A stretch of DNA of 64,000 nt from Eutypella sp. D-1 (lineage: Eukaryota > Ascomycota > Sordariomycetes > Xylariales > Diatrypaceae). Shown here piece by piece: positions 22,311 through 34,630 of the stretch (position 1 is its first letter; each line of letters starts with the position of its first letter). The stretch spans positions 62,001 through 126,000 of the forward strand of contig JAJTTP010000003.1 of assembly GCA_023313575.1 (NCBI GenBank), in the 5' to 3' direction. Position numbers and translations under genes: made by a program. The notes below the pieces were generated by a model. It worked only from the letters and a program-made list of their open reading frames with translations, had not been told where the DNA came from and did no database searches.

Positions 22311-24099
22311 ATCTTTTTTTAAAAAAATTAATTTTTTTAACCTTTTTTAATTATAATATTTGCTTATTCGTTAATATATAAGTTTAAGTTCTGCTTTTAT
22401 TTTTTTATATAATTATTTAAATTATTCCGATATTAATATAGCTTTAATATTATTTAGTCCTTTTTTATAAACATTTTGGTAAATATTTAAAGTAAATCCG
22501 AAATTAACATTAATAAATATTATCCGTATACTTTTATAATAAACTATATTATAAACTAATTATATAATAAATAACCACTTTACTTAATTATTTTACTTAT
22601 AATTAATATATTATCGAAAATAAGTTTTTAATATTTAATTAATTCGTTTTATTTATCCGTTTACTTAAAGTTTAAAAACCGTTATAAACTTAAGGTTTAA
22701 TTTTAATCTTATTATAAAATTTTACCAAAATTTTAATATAAATATTATTCCTTTGTCGGAAATAATTTCGAATAAAAAGCCGTATATTATTATAATATAT
22801 CGTAAAAAGATATATACCATTTATTTTACGTCGGTATTTTCGTTATATAAAATAAAATAAAAAAATTTTATAAATCGGTTAACGATTATAAATATATTAT
22901 TATAACCGTTACGTATTATTAAATTTTTTAATATCGGTAACTTAATAATAAAATCAAATATAATAAATTTTTATAATTGTTTATTAATTAATAATGGTTA
23001 TAGTTTTTCGTAAAATTTATATCGTTTTATTTTAATTTTTCCGTATGTATTATATTATTATTATATTCGTTATATTATTAATTTTATTTTATCGAATACA
23101 TAAATCCGTTATAATCGTTTAAAAATTTTATAATCTTTTAAATATCCGTATAAAAAATATTTATAAATCTTTTATATTAATTATTTTTATAATTCTCGTA
23201 ATATTTATAGCTTTTTTATTTATTTCTTTATTAATAATTTATTATTATGTTATTCGATTTATTTATATAAATTATTTTAAATATCTTTTTAACGTTTATT
23301 AAAATACCGCGTACTTAATTAGTATATATTTTTTTTTATAACAGGTTACTTATTAATAATATCTGCTTATCCGTTTTTTAATCCTTTTTTATGGATAATA
23401 ATATAATCGAATTCCGTAAAATACTTGGCGTATCGTAATTATTTTCCGTTAAAGGTTTAAATGGTAAAAAAGTATATAATATTTTTATAATCGGTATAGA
23501 TTTTAATTTAGTACATATTTTTTATAAAGTAATATTTAAATTTTTTAAATACGTTAATAATAATAAAAAATTCCTTATCGTAAATTAAATAATTAAATTC
23601 GGTTTTAATAAGTTTATAAAAATAAAATGCAATAAAGTATAATTTTCCTTTTTTATTTTATTATTTAATTTATGCTTTAAAAGCGTAATCCGAAACGTCG
23701 GTTTTTAATTTAACAGGTTTTTTAAAATCGTACATAATAAGTATTAATTCGTTAATAATAATATTTTTTAACTTTTTAAAAAATTCGTTTACTTTATTAA
23801 TCTATATAAACCGTTTATCCTTTTTTATTAATTCCGTAAAAGATATTATAATATATTTAAATCGTTATATAAATTTCCGATAATAATTTATTAAACCGAA
23901 AAAAGCTTATATTTCTTTTATATTAATAAGCATTTTTTAATCTTTAATAATTGCAATTTTTTTAAGGTTTATTTTAATATATTCGGGGGTAATAATATAT
24001 CCGAAAAATTCCATTTCTTATATATAAAATATATTTTTTTCAAGTTTTATTAATAAGTTAACGTTTTATAATATTTATAATACTTTATATACATGCTTT

Positions 24100-24570
24100 T
24101 TATATTATTCTTTTAATTTTAAATAAATAAAAATATTATTAAAATAATAAATAACGAAAATATTAAAATATTTTCGTAATACGTAATTAATTATACGTTA
24201 AAACGATATTAATACGTTAATTAACCCGAAAAACATAATTAAATATTTAAATAAGCCGTATTTCGTTTTAAAAGCTATTTTTTATTCGTTTCCGGGTTTA
24301 ATTTTAATATAATAATATCCGTTTTTAAAATTTAAAATAATAAATTATTTAATTTTATATAAACAGTTTTTTATTTTAATAATAAATAATAACGGTATTC
24401 GGTTTTTAACGGTAATCTTATTTAATTATCGATAATTAATTATTAATTATAATTTACTATTTTTTTTAAGCATAAATATAATAAAATATCCTGTTAATAA
24501 TTTTAATCGTCGGATATATCTTTTCGTTAATTTATTTTCGAAATAGTTTTATAATTCCTTAAATTTAATT
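24100..24570 (-). pseudogene. Reverse transcriptase remnant of the gypsy element
   Basis: Minus-strand translation of 24565-24420 follows the start of a gypsy RT domain (a FKEL...KRYIRR segment, then a KKN-for-KKD segment and INYRQLN with stops at former Gln codons). At 24165-24121 the active-site strand reads IYYFNNIFIY: both catalytic Asp codons (GAT) now read AAT (Asn), as RIP-type G-to-A change predicts. No functional RT can be made. Confidence 0.78.
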
Positions 24571-25720
24571 TTATTAAAGTTATAAATTTTATAAAATCGT
24601 AATATCTTTTTTTTTATAAAAATAATCTCGTAATTTTATTTATTACAATTTAATAATCTTTTTTTAAACTTTTTACGAAATACTTTATCGTATTAATAAT
24701 ATTATAGTAATACGTTACGTATTCGTAATATTATCGTATTTTCCTTTTTTAAAATATTATTAAAAAAGCGGAATCGTTATCGGATAAACGTAATAATTTA
24801 TTTAATCCTTTTTTCGTATCTTTTTTTTTTAATTTGTTATATTCTTTTTAATAAAATTTTTATCGTATCCTTATATCCGTATTTACTATCCGTTAAATAT
24901 TAAAGTCTTTTTTTTAAATTATTATCGGTTTTTAAAAAATAAAGAAATATTATTTAATTAATTTTTTAATTAATCGATAAATTATATTATATCTTTTTAA
25001 AAGCATAATATCGAAAATAACATTTTATTTTTATCCTTTAATATATACGTCGAATTAATCGGTTTCCCGTAATATTTTTTTTTATCGTATTTAAAAACAT
25101 AATTTTCGGCTTTTATTATATTATAAAAATATTATTTCTTTTTTTATAATAATTATAATTTATTATATAATTACCGTCGGTTCTGTTATTTATTATAACG
25201 GTATACCAATTATTTTTAACCTTTATTTATATTATAATATATCCGTATCGTTTTTAAACTTTTAAAATAGTTTATAAATATTATATTACGTTTTTAAACT
25301 TTATAATACCGTTTTATAACCTTAATATAAACGGTTTTATCTTTTTAAATCCTTACCGTAAATTTATACGGCGTTATATAAATCGTTATAAAGTTTTTTT
25401 TTATTAAATTCCTTTTATATATACGGTTATTTTTTTATTATTAAATTTTCGTAAAAATATTTAAAACTAATTTTATTAAAAGTTATCCTTTTTAATAAAT
25501 CCTTATAAACGTATAAATCAGCGCTTAATAACTTATTTTTTCAGCATCGGATTTTATATTTTTATTATTCGATCTCGTTCCGGATCTTTATAATTTTTAA
25601 CGTTTAATATATATATTTGTTATAATAATATACTTAATATCCTCCGGGGTAAAATATCCTTTTTAACCATTTTTAACCATACGGTATACGGTTAATATAA
25701 TATATAATTTCTTTATATTA

Positions 25721-26165
25721 TGTTATGGCCTGATTAGGCCAAGTGGGGGCTGGTAATCCTATTCGTTAACGGTACTACCGGAAAAATAAAAACGTAAGCC
25801 AGCCACATTTAATAAGCCATAAAAAAAGCCATATATAAATCCGTCATAATCTATAGATTTAAAGGTATTAATTAAATCCGTTACGATCTAAGGATTTAAT
25901 ATAATCATATATTCTAATATTAGGAATAAAGGATATAAATAATATATAATTACGTTTATTACCTTTTTTTTAAATAATTTTTAAGTTTATTAGCTTTTTT
26001 TTAAATAATTTTTAAGTTTATTAGCTTATAATATAATTTGGTTATTTAAAGCACCTTTTTTTTTATTATTACTAAACGTAACTACTTATTACTTAAAACC
26101 CCAGTATTCTTATTAATATAAACCCTTTAACTGGACTAATAGTTAGGAATAAACTAGCCGTTACA
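25721..26165 (+). repeat. Solo LTR of the gypsy family inserted in the gypsy element (copy C)
   Basis: 445 bp, starting TGTTATGGCCTG and ending GCCGTTACA, with intact TG and CA ends. Flanked by TATTA at 25716-25720 and 26166-26170. It is in the opposite orientation to the element it interrupts, between the gag and RT regions. It retains more G and C than the other copies, so it is likely the most recent insertion. It holds a 31-bp tandem duplication at 25963-26024. Confidence 0.88.
25963..26024 (+). repeat. 31-bp tandem duplication inside LTR copy C
   Basis: Two adjacent perfect copies (25963-25993 and 25994-26024) of a unit starting CTTTTTTTTAAATAATTT and ending TTAG. The corresponding stretch is single in LTR copies A and E. 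Confidence 0.85.
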
Positions 26166-26699
26166 TATTATCGTCGATCGGTTTCGTTTCCTTTTTATTA
26201 TAAAAAATCGAATCCTTTTTTAACCATTTATTTAATTCGGTTAATAATACCGATTTTTCGTTCTTTATGCCAGTAATATTCGTATTTTCAGTAATTAATA
26301 AAATACTTTAAAAAATACGGCGTCCGAGTTTAAATTTTTTAATTAATAAATTCGTTTTAATTATAAAGTTATTATAAATAAATTTTAAATCGTTATTTTT
26401 TAAAACGTTATTAAAATCGTTTAACGTAAATGTTATATATTTCTTATAATTTATAATCTTATTATTTTTTAAACTAATTAATTAATCGTTTTATTTTTTC
26501 TTTTTTTACGAAATAAGTTTTTATAAAAGCTTTTTTTTTATCGTTATTAAAATATTTATTTTATTATTATTAACGTTATTATTTTATTACGGTTTAAATT
26601 AATTATTTAACTTTTTATAATCCTTATTAATAAATATTATTATCTGAATATACGTAATAAATTATTCCGAACGTTTTTTTACCGGTAAAAGGTTATTTT

Positions 26700-27630
26700 T
26701 TTTCGGGTATAGGTTTTTAATTTTTATCTCGTTTAAATTTTTTATATTCTTTTTTAAAATATCCCATTTTATTATAATTATAACATTTAATATATCGCTT
26801 ATTTTTTCGTATCATATCGAATAACATAAATCTTAATGCCGTTCCGTAAAATATATCGGTAAGCTTTTAGTTTTAATTTTTATTATTTTAATATTTTTTA
26901 AATTTTTTAAATATATAATATCCTTTTTTTTTAACGTTATTTAAATTATTTATTATCGATCTTAATTATTAAAATAATAAATTTATTAATAATACCTAAT
27001 TTATCGTATAAAATAATTTTATCCTTAACCGTATCTTTAAATTTTCGGTAAAACGTATCGATAAAAAATTTATCGTTTTTTTAATTAATTTTCGTTATAA
27101 ATTATTTAAATTACGTAACGTAAATATAAGCTATTTCCTTTTATTTAAAGTTTAAAAATTATTATATAATAGCTTAAACTTTATCCGGGTTTCCGTAATT
27201 AGTTTTTACTTTTTCCATAAAGTTCTTATATTTTTCGAAAAAACGTTTAATTTTTATAATTCTTTTTTTTTCTATTCTTATAAAAGTATTTAAAATGGGT
27301 TTAAATTATTAAATTATCTTTCCGATAAAATATAACGTAATGTTAAAAATTTTATTAACTTCCGTAATTATTATATAACGTTATTAATATAAATAAATTG
27401 CGGTTATAATAAAAAAAGGTTATATAAAAATAATACTATTATAAGGTTTAAATTTTTTAAGCTTAAATTTAACGGGTATAATTCTTTAAGTTACGGTTAT
27501 AATTACCGTTTATTCGATTCGTTTAATCCGTTTAAGTAAAAAATTAATAATTTATTAAAAGTTTTAACTTAAAAAAAACATAATATCGGATATTATTTAA
27601 AATTAATAATATTATTAAATAAAAATTTAT
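26700..27630 (-). pseudogene. Gag region remnant of the gypsy element
   Basis: Located between the 5' LTR (27635-28071) and pol. The zinc knuckle near 26745-26795 has the CX2CX4HX4C spacing, but three of the four ligands now read Tyr. The rest is too mutated for motif calls; extent is inferred from position. Confidence 0.55.
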
Positions 27631-27634
27631 AATA

Positions 27635-28071
27635 TATAATAACTAATTTATTCCTAATTATTAATTTAATTAAAAAGTTTATATTAATAAAAATGTTAAA
27701 GTTTTAAATAATAAATAATTACGTTTAATAATAATAAAAAAAAATGCTTTAAATAACTAAATTATATTATAAGCTAATAAGTTTAAAAACTATTTAAAAA
27801 AAAGGTAATAAACGTAATTATATACTATTTTATATCCTTTATTCCTAATATTGGAATATATAGTTATTATTAAATCGTTAAGATAATTAATTATCTTAGC
27901 TATCTTAAATTATTAGGATAACTAACTATCCTAGCTATCCTTTTTATCACGTAACTTAAACGTAACTAACCCACTATGGCTAGGTCTTCTTAAAAGCCTT
28001 ATTTTTTCGAATAAAATCGTGATTCGTTATTAGCCCCATTTGGCCTTTTATAACCTAACCAGGTTATAACA
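27635..28071 (-). repeat. 5' LTR of the gypsy element (copy D)
   Basis: 437 bp; on the plus strand it starts TATAATAACTAA (mutated from TGTAACGGCTAA) and ends GGTTATAACA. It is followed by the target duplication TAAAA at 28072-28076. Confidence 0.87.
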
Positions 28072-28076
28072 TAAAA

Positions 28077-30076
28077 AGTTTATTAACTTAATAACCGCCG
28101 ATAAAAAATATTTATATTTAAAACTTTTATTAAAATATTATTTAAAATATTTTAATAATAGCTTAAATAATTCTATATAAATCTTTTTCTTAAAGGCTTT
28201 ATTTAAATACGCTGTAATAAATCGATTTATAATATATGTTATTAATTTATAACGGTTAAAACTATTAAAATCTTTTAATAAATTGCTTTAATAATATTAA
28301 TAATAGTTTTATTATAATTAATACCTTTTTTTTATATAAAACCTTTAACGTAAATACGGGCTTTATATTTTTTTAACTTATTAATAAATATATATATATT
28401 TTTTAATACTTATTTTAAATTTATAAAATAGCCGTAAACGGATATTTTAAAATAAAATTTAAATATTTTACGCTTTAAACTTTTTTTAATCTCGATATTA
28501 ATAGCTTTAATTTATTATATACGCTTAAAACCGGTTAACGCTTTTTTAAATATTAATTTATCGTTTATTAAAGCCGTAAATAGCTTATATATTTTCAATT
28601 ATTTATTTTTTAATATTATAATAAGCTTAAATAAATTAAAATACCTTTTTATTAATATTATACCTTAAATATAATAATAAATATATTTAATTACCGCCGT
28701 TAAGTTATTACTTAAATTATAATCTTTACGCTTATTATAAAAAGGGTTAAAAAGGAAATTTATTAAAAACATTTTTTTTATTTTTACCCTTTTAAATTAA
28801 AACTATTTATATTAAATAATAAAAGATTATAATTTTTTTTTAATGCGTTAATATATAAATAAATAAGTTTTTTTAAAAAATACTTTTTTTTAAATTTAAT
28901 ATTCTTTTTAATAATTTTATCGCTTAATATTATATTATTGTTTTTATTTTTAACGTTAATTATTAATTTTACGGTGTTATAAACGCCGTTATATATAAAG
29001 CGGTAAGGATTTAATTATATTATATAAATCGATAAATTTTTTAAACTTATTAACATTTTCGTATATAATAATATAAAGTATTTTAAATAATTTACCCCTT
29101 TAATATAATAATATTTATCGATTAATACCGTAACTTTATTATTTAAAATTTTAAAATAAGTTATATTTATTTTATATTTAAAGCATTTAATTAAAACTAT
29201 TTTAAAATTTCCCGATTAAAATTAATAAATAAAAATATATATTTAAATTATAATAATATAAGCTTAATTTTAAATAAACTTAATCGCTTTTTTAACTACT
29301 TTATTTTAATATTAATTATATAATATAAATTAAAATAATTTTTTTTAAATATAAAATCTTTTAATTATTAACATACCGTATTTTTTACTGCTATTTATTC
29401 GAAATATTTTTACGAACTTATTAACTTAATTAATATTAACAGTTTTAATTTTTATTTTTATAATATAACGAAATAAATAATTTTAAACCTTATTTTTAAT
29501 TTTAAAAATAATTAAATTATTTTTCGTAATAAATCCTTTATTATTATTATTACGTAATATTTATTTCTTTTAATAAATATTAAGTTAATATTATTTAAAT
29601 TATATTAAATAATCTCGTTTACGTATTTACTTTTTTTTATAAATTTATAAAAAGTATTTTATAAATCTTTCCGTAATTATAAACTTTATATAATAAAGGT
29701 TTTATATTTTTAAAATTAATATTAATTTTTAATATCGCTTTTATAATTTTAATTAAATATTTTATACTCGAGTAATATAATTTACGGTATTAAAAAATAA
29801 ATTATTTTATAACTTAATTTAATATTTTATCCGTAAATTAACCGTTTCCCGAATTAAATCTTTATTAATTAATTTAAACCGGTAATTTTATAATTATAAA
29901 CTTATTTTTACCGTATATTTATAATAAAAAACCTTTACGTATAACGTTAATTATATAAACCGGTTTATTTTTAAAAGTTATTAATATAATACCGTTTAAT
30001 TTATTATAAAGTTTATAAAATAATTTTTTTAAAATCTTTTTTTAATAAAAACTTAATAATTAATAAAATATGTCGT
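28077..30076 (-). mobile_element. Upstream segment of copia pol (integrase and start of reverse transcriptase)
   Basis: Copia sequence between the gypsy insertion and solo LTR E. Its left end, read on the minus strand, carries the N-terminal half of copia RT (RFITAYLNKAFKKKIYIEL at 28225-28166). The right part should encode integrase by position; I could not mark motifs. Confidence 0.7.
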
Positions 30077-30081
30077 ATTAT

Positions 30082-30506
30082 TATTATAACCTGGCTAGGT
30101 TATTAGGCTTAAACAAGATTGGCACAAATAATCCCTAACCATGGCACTGGAAGGGACAGCCATGATAAAATAAGCCATATTTAAGTCACGTAATAAAAAG
30201 AATAGTTTAAATAGCCTAGCTATTTTAATAATTTTAAATAGCCTGGATAACTTAATTATCTTAACGATTTAATACTTAATATTATATTTCGGTATTAAAA
30301 ATAAAAAATATAAATAATATATAATTATATTTATTACTTTTTTTAAAATACTTTTTAAGTTTATTAACTTATAATATAACTTAATTATTTAAAGCATTTT
30401 TTATTATTATTACTAAATATAATTACTTATTATTTAAAACCTTTAGCACTTTTACTAACATAAACCCTTGCTTAAACTATACGTTAAAAATAAACCGGCC
30501 GTTATA
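30082..30506 (+). repeat. Solo LTR of the gypsy family (copy E)
   Basis: 425 bp, flanked by ATTAT at 30077-30081 and 30507-30511. Both termini are mutated (TG to TA, CA to TA). It is inserted in copia pol in the plus orientation, the same as copies A and C. Confidence 0.85.
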
Positions 30507-30511
30507 ATTAT

Positions 30512-32958
30512 AATATTATACCGCGTACCGTTTAACGTTTTAAATAATTAATAAATTATATTTATAACTTTCGTATAAATAAAATTATTACTTATATTAA
30601 TCGTATATTTCTTTTTAAATATTAATATTATAATATCTTTTATAAAATTAACCGGGTTATTAATAATATAAATATTAAATTTAATATTATACGATTATAA
30701 AACGTTATAATAAGCCGTAATCGTAAACGTTTTTTTTAATAATATTACCGTTATTCATATTACTTAAATTATTAACGCTTTTTAATAAAGAAAATAACAG
30801 GAAAAAATTATCGTATTTATTTATAAGTTATTAAAAAATATTATTATTTATATAAACCGTTTAAATATTTAACTTTTAAAAAAATAAATTATTATTATTT
30901 TTATTATTATAAAATATTAACGCTTAATTATTATCTTTTTTTTAAGTATTATTATCGTTATTATTATTTTTTATTATTATTACCTCTTTTATTATAACCG
31001 TTATTAAAGCCGTAACCGTTATTATTATTGTTATTTTTTTCGATAATTTTTAATAAAATAATTATACTTTTTATAATTAAAATAAAAAGATTTCCTTTAT
31101 TTATTTTAAACGGGTTTACTATTAAAACGGTTAAATTTATCGCCTTTTTTACCGTTATTATTATAAATAACCCGGTTATTTTTATCTTTATTAACACTTT
31201 TTTTTCTTAATGCGATTTATATATTTGTTATAAAAATTATTAATTAATTATTAAAAGAAATAATAATTATTTTTTATAATAAATAATATAATTTTATATT
31301 AAATTTAAACTTTACTTTTTATTACCGTTATAAATATTATTATTTATTATTTATCATTTAAGTTTATTTTTATATTTTTAATTTTATAAAAAAGCTTTTA
31401 AAATTAAATAATAAATTTAATTAAATTATTACTATGGTAATAATACTTTATAAAATCTTTTTATAAATTATGTTATTAAGCTTTATTTATAACGGTATAA
31501 ATTTTCCGAAAAGTTTTTAATATTTTAATCCTTTTTAAAATATTTATAATTATTCGCGATAATTTTATATTTTTTTCGTATTTAATTTTATTAAATAATA
31601 ATATAAAAGTATTACGTTATAACTTTTAATTATTTTAACCTTTAAAATACTTTTCCTTATTTAAAAAAAGTTATATTTTTTTTAACGTAACTTAATTTTA
31701 TTACGCGGTTTAAATTTAATTTTAATTTTATAAAAAGATTTACTTTTTTTTTATAATAATATAAATTTTTTAAATTATTTAAATCGGAGTTATTATTTAT
31801 TAAAAAGTTTAAAAATAAATTAAATAAGAAAAATAAAAATAAAAACGATAATAAAAATAAATTTAATAAAAAAATAACTTTTTTATTACGTTTACCGCCG
31901 CCGTTATTACCGTTATTTATTTTATTAGTTTTTTTAATTTTTTTAAACCTTTTTTTATAATCGTTTAAAACATTTTTATCGTTAAAAAATTAACCTTAAT
32001 AATTAATAATTAAACCGGTACGCCGTTTATTTTTAATAATATAACTATTTAACCGCTTATTTAAAAAATGCCCGGGGAAAATTAAATTAATAACTTTTTA
32101 AATTAAGCTGTTAATAAAGTTAATTATTTTATATTAATATTTTAATAAATAACGTTTTTTAAAAACTTTTTTTTATATTATTTTTTTTATTTTATATTAA
32201 AAAGTTATTTAATTAAAAAATTGTTAATTTTAAAAATAAAGCTTTTTTTAAAGCTTTTATTTTACTTATTTAATATTAAAAAAAATATAAAAAACTTAAT
32301 TCGAAAAAAAATCGATTTTTAAAAAAATTAATTATAAAAAATATTTTACGTAACGTTTTTACCGGTAATAATATATCGTAATATTTTTATATTTTTAAAA
32401 TATTAACTTTAATTAAAAAAATTAACCGGTTATTTATTAAAATATTAATTTTAATAAAAATCTTTTAAACATATTATAACGGTATTATACGGTTAAAATT
32501 TAATAATAAAAATACCGGTATTAAAAATTTTAATAATAAAGGTTTTAATAATAAAAAGTTATAAATTAATATTTTTATAAATAAGTATTTTATTTATATA
32601 TTTATTTATTAAAAATATTTTAAATTTATTTTTATTATTATTTTAAACATTTTAAACGTTTTATAATATTTTAAGCTTTTAAATTAACGTAATAAATTTA
32701 TAAAAATAAGTTTTATATTACTTAATAAACTATTTAACCGTACCGTTACCGTTACCGGCGTTATTATTAATACCGGTAATAAATTTTTATAAAAAAATAT
32801 TAAATAAACCCCGGGCGTTTTTAATTAATAAAAGTTAAAACGTTATATTTCTTTTTAATTATAAAAAGTAATATATTAATTTATTATAATTAATAATTTA
32901 CGTTACGTTATAAAATTTTTAATTAATTAAAAATAATTTTAATTAAAAAATATTATTA
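30512..32958 (-). mobile_element. 5' part of the copia element (leader, gag and start of pol)
   Basis: Copia sequence between solo LTR E and the right LTR. By position and the minus-strand polarity of the RT, it should hold the primer-binding site, gag and protease. A short open frame at 30964-31197 (minus) is Asn/Lys/Ile-rich and shows no clear zinc knuckle. Assignment rests on position only. Confidence 0.55.
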
Positions 32959-33152
32959 TATAAAAATTTATACGTAAAATAAGTTATAATATGGTTTAAA
33001 AGTTTTTATTATTATTAAAAAAAAATTCCCGGGATAAAATTATTATATAAATAAATGGTTTAAACGTTTTTATTTATTTAAATAATTTTTATAACTTTTA
33101 ATTAATAAGTTTAAAGTTTTAATAATACGGCCGAAACGCTTAAACGTTTATA
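32959..33152 (-). repeat. Right (5') LTR of the copia element
   Basis: 194 bp, matching 18329-18530. It begins TATAAAAATTTATACG (mutated from TGTAAAGATTTGTACG) and runs into an AT microsatellite at 33150-33165, which holds the presumed TATAT target duplication. Confidence 0.83.
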
Positions 33153-33157
33153 TATAT

Positions 33158-34630
33158 ATATATATACAGTACATAAGCATAATAATAGCTAAGATGGTAT
33201 GGTGCATTTATAAAAGTGAAGACGTATTAGGAGGAGACGGTTTCTCCTACCCTGCGTCCTGAGAGCTGATGGTAAAATGTGATCCTGTAAATTACTTGTG
33301 GTGATTAGTTGGTAAGCAGCAGCATGAGCGTTCAGGGGAACCACGATAGCTTGCCCATTATGCGCACCTCTACCTTGAGATGCTTACTATACATAGTGTC
33401 AGGGGTTCAGGCAGACATCACTTGGAAAGGTCGTTGCATGTTTGTTTATCAACAGTAGTAAAAATATTTGGTGGTTTATGTACAAAGAAGTGTCAGGCTA
33501 GACAGGGCAGACCTCTTGCCGCCCCGTCTACCTACCCTCATCTCCCAGGATTCTCCTCTCCTCTCCATGCCTTTGAAAATAAAAACATGGGAGATTGGCA
33601 TGCGACTGCAGAACCTTTGCTGCTCGCTACCACCCTTCTCCCACCAGTGCTTCGCCTGTTTCCAAATCGCCGTGAATGATACGATTATCAGTGCTATACA
33701 AATATGTGTTGGGGGTATATTCCACAACGCGACGATAATTACTGCCCTTCCTTTATTCCCTCCCTTAACCTGAAGCAGAGGAAAAACAAATCCACCCTGT
33801 AATAACTCCTTAGAACTCCGATGCTCGCTTGCTTTGTTTGCTCGCGGGATTCCCCCCTTGCACCCTTTTTTTCTCCTTGCGTCGTCGTCGTCCATTGGCA
33901 TCGTCGACCAGTATTTGTCGCACTCGAGGATATGAGGCCAGGTCATGACGGAGGACAGGCGAGCCCAGCCCTTTTCCCATTGTCAAACCCTCATGGAGAC
34001 AAGGGTGAGGATTAGGTCGAGGAAGGTCGGGTGAGGGCCACTATGCGGGCGTCTCCCATGGCTGACAGCAGTTTAATTCTTGTAGATTTCGATTGCTGTG
34101 GGGTGTCATCGGTTGCTTCCTTAAGTCCCTGGTATCCTGTCCAGCCTTACTCGTTGGTATGCGTGCTCGATACTGGCGTATTCCAATTATACATTTATAT
34201 GAAGTGAATGTCGAAGATGGAAATAATTGCATTGCCAACCCAATGGCCTCCATTATAATGGAGTTACTGCTATGTCGAGCACGCGCACTGGACATGATGC
34301 GGCTGGGTGACAATATATGAAAAAGAATGTTCAAGAATGGTAGCGATGGAAAAGTTTTGGTAGACAAATGAAAACTGAGCCGCACGACCGAGCTAAAATG
34401 GCCTCGTCGTATCGTAAGATTGTGTGTAATGGGGGCGTCTTGTTATACCAGGTGATATAGCTACCGTGAACGCGAGCTAGATGCAAAACGGAGCAGAACA
34501 AATGCATGGATGGCATCCTGACGGCATCCTGAGAAACCTAGATGTGATTGGTAATATGTGGCTCCTTGTGTTGGTTTAGGAGGTTCCTAAGTGACAACTT
34601 GTCATCTCATTTGTGAGGTGGGGGTGGGCG
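33158..34630. other. Intergenic between the AT-rich block and the phosphatase gene
   Basis: Normal base composition resumes within a few bases of 33165. Frames of up to 156 codons (33476-33946, minus) overlap frames on the other strand and have no recognised similarity. The last few hundred bases are probably the 3' UTR of the phosphatase gene. Confidence 0.5.

Larger units (their letters stand above)
20807..28071 (-). mobile_element. Full-length RIP-degraded Ty3/gypsy LTR retrotransposon
   Basis: 7265 bp including a 450-bp solo-LTR insertion, so about 6.8 kb originally. LTRs of 438 and 437 bp in the same (minus) orientation; the outer flanks are TAAAA at 20802-20806 and 28072-28076. Order on the minus strand: a gag zinc knuckle at about 26745-26795 (CYNYNKMGYFKKEY, where Tyr stands for lost Cys and His); reverse transcriptase at about 24570-24100, with KRYIRR and INYRQLN-like text and the active site YFNNI in place of YxDD; then the integrase C-terminus at 22310-22104 with the GPY motif. 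A polypurine tract (AAAAAGGGAAAGA on the minus strand) lies beside the LTR at 21244. Inserted in the reverse transcriptase of the copia element. Confidence 0.88.
18329..33152 (-). mobile_element. RIP-degraded Ty1/copia LTR retrotransposon with nested insertions
   Basis: A 14.8-kb AT-rich block bounded by direct repeats of 202 and 194 bp that begin TG/TA and end TA (from CA), flanked by TATAT on both sides; the target is an AT microsatellite, so the duplication is ambiguous by a few bases. Removing one gypsy element and two solo LTRs with their target duplications leaves about 6.7 kb, a normal copia size. Minus-strand translation shows copia reverse-transcriptase motifs: ITAYLN at 28195-28220 and IYIEL at 28166-28183, corresponding to TAFLN and IYMEL, then FIKDLND and FLGVKI at 20560-20610. 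Many in-frame stops come from CAA to TAA. A purine-rich stretch lies inside the left LTR on the minus strand, as expected for a 3' polypurine tract. The element is dead. Confidence 0.82.

Noticed and set aside
25721..30506. Copies C and E as the two LTRs of one element
   Set aside because: Their flanking 5-bp duplications differ (TATTA and ATTAT) and each is complete on both sides, so they are separate solo insertions.
30964..31197. Asn-rich minus-strand frame taken at first for a gag zinc knuckle
   Set aside because: The residues in ligand positions (Asn, Asp) cannot be derived from Cys and His by RIP-type transitions, so a knuckle is not supported.
33476..33946. 156-codon minus-strand frame
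   Set aside because: Competes with plus-strand frames of similar length and has no recognised similarity or splice context.
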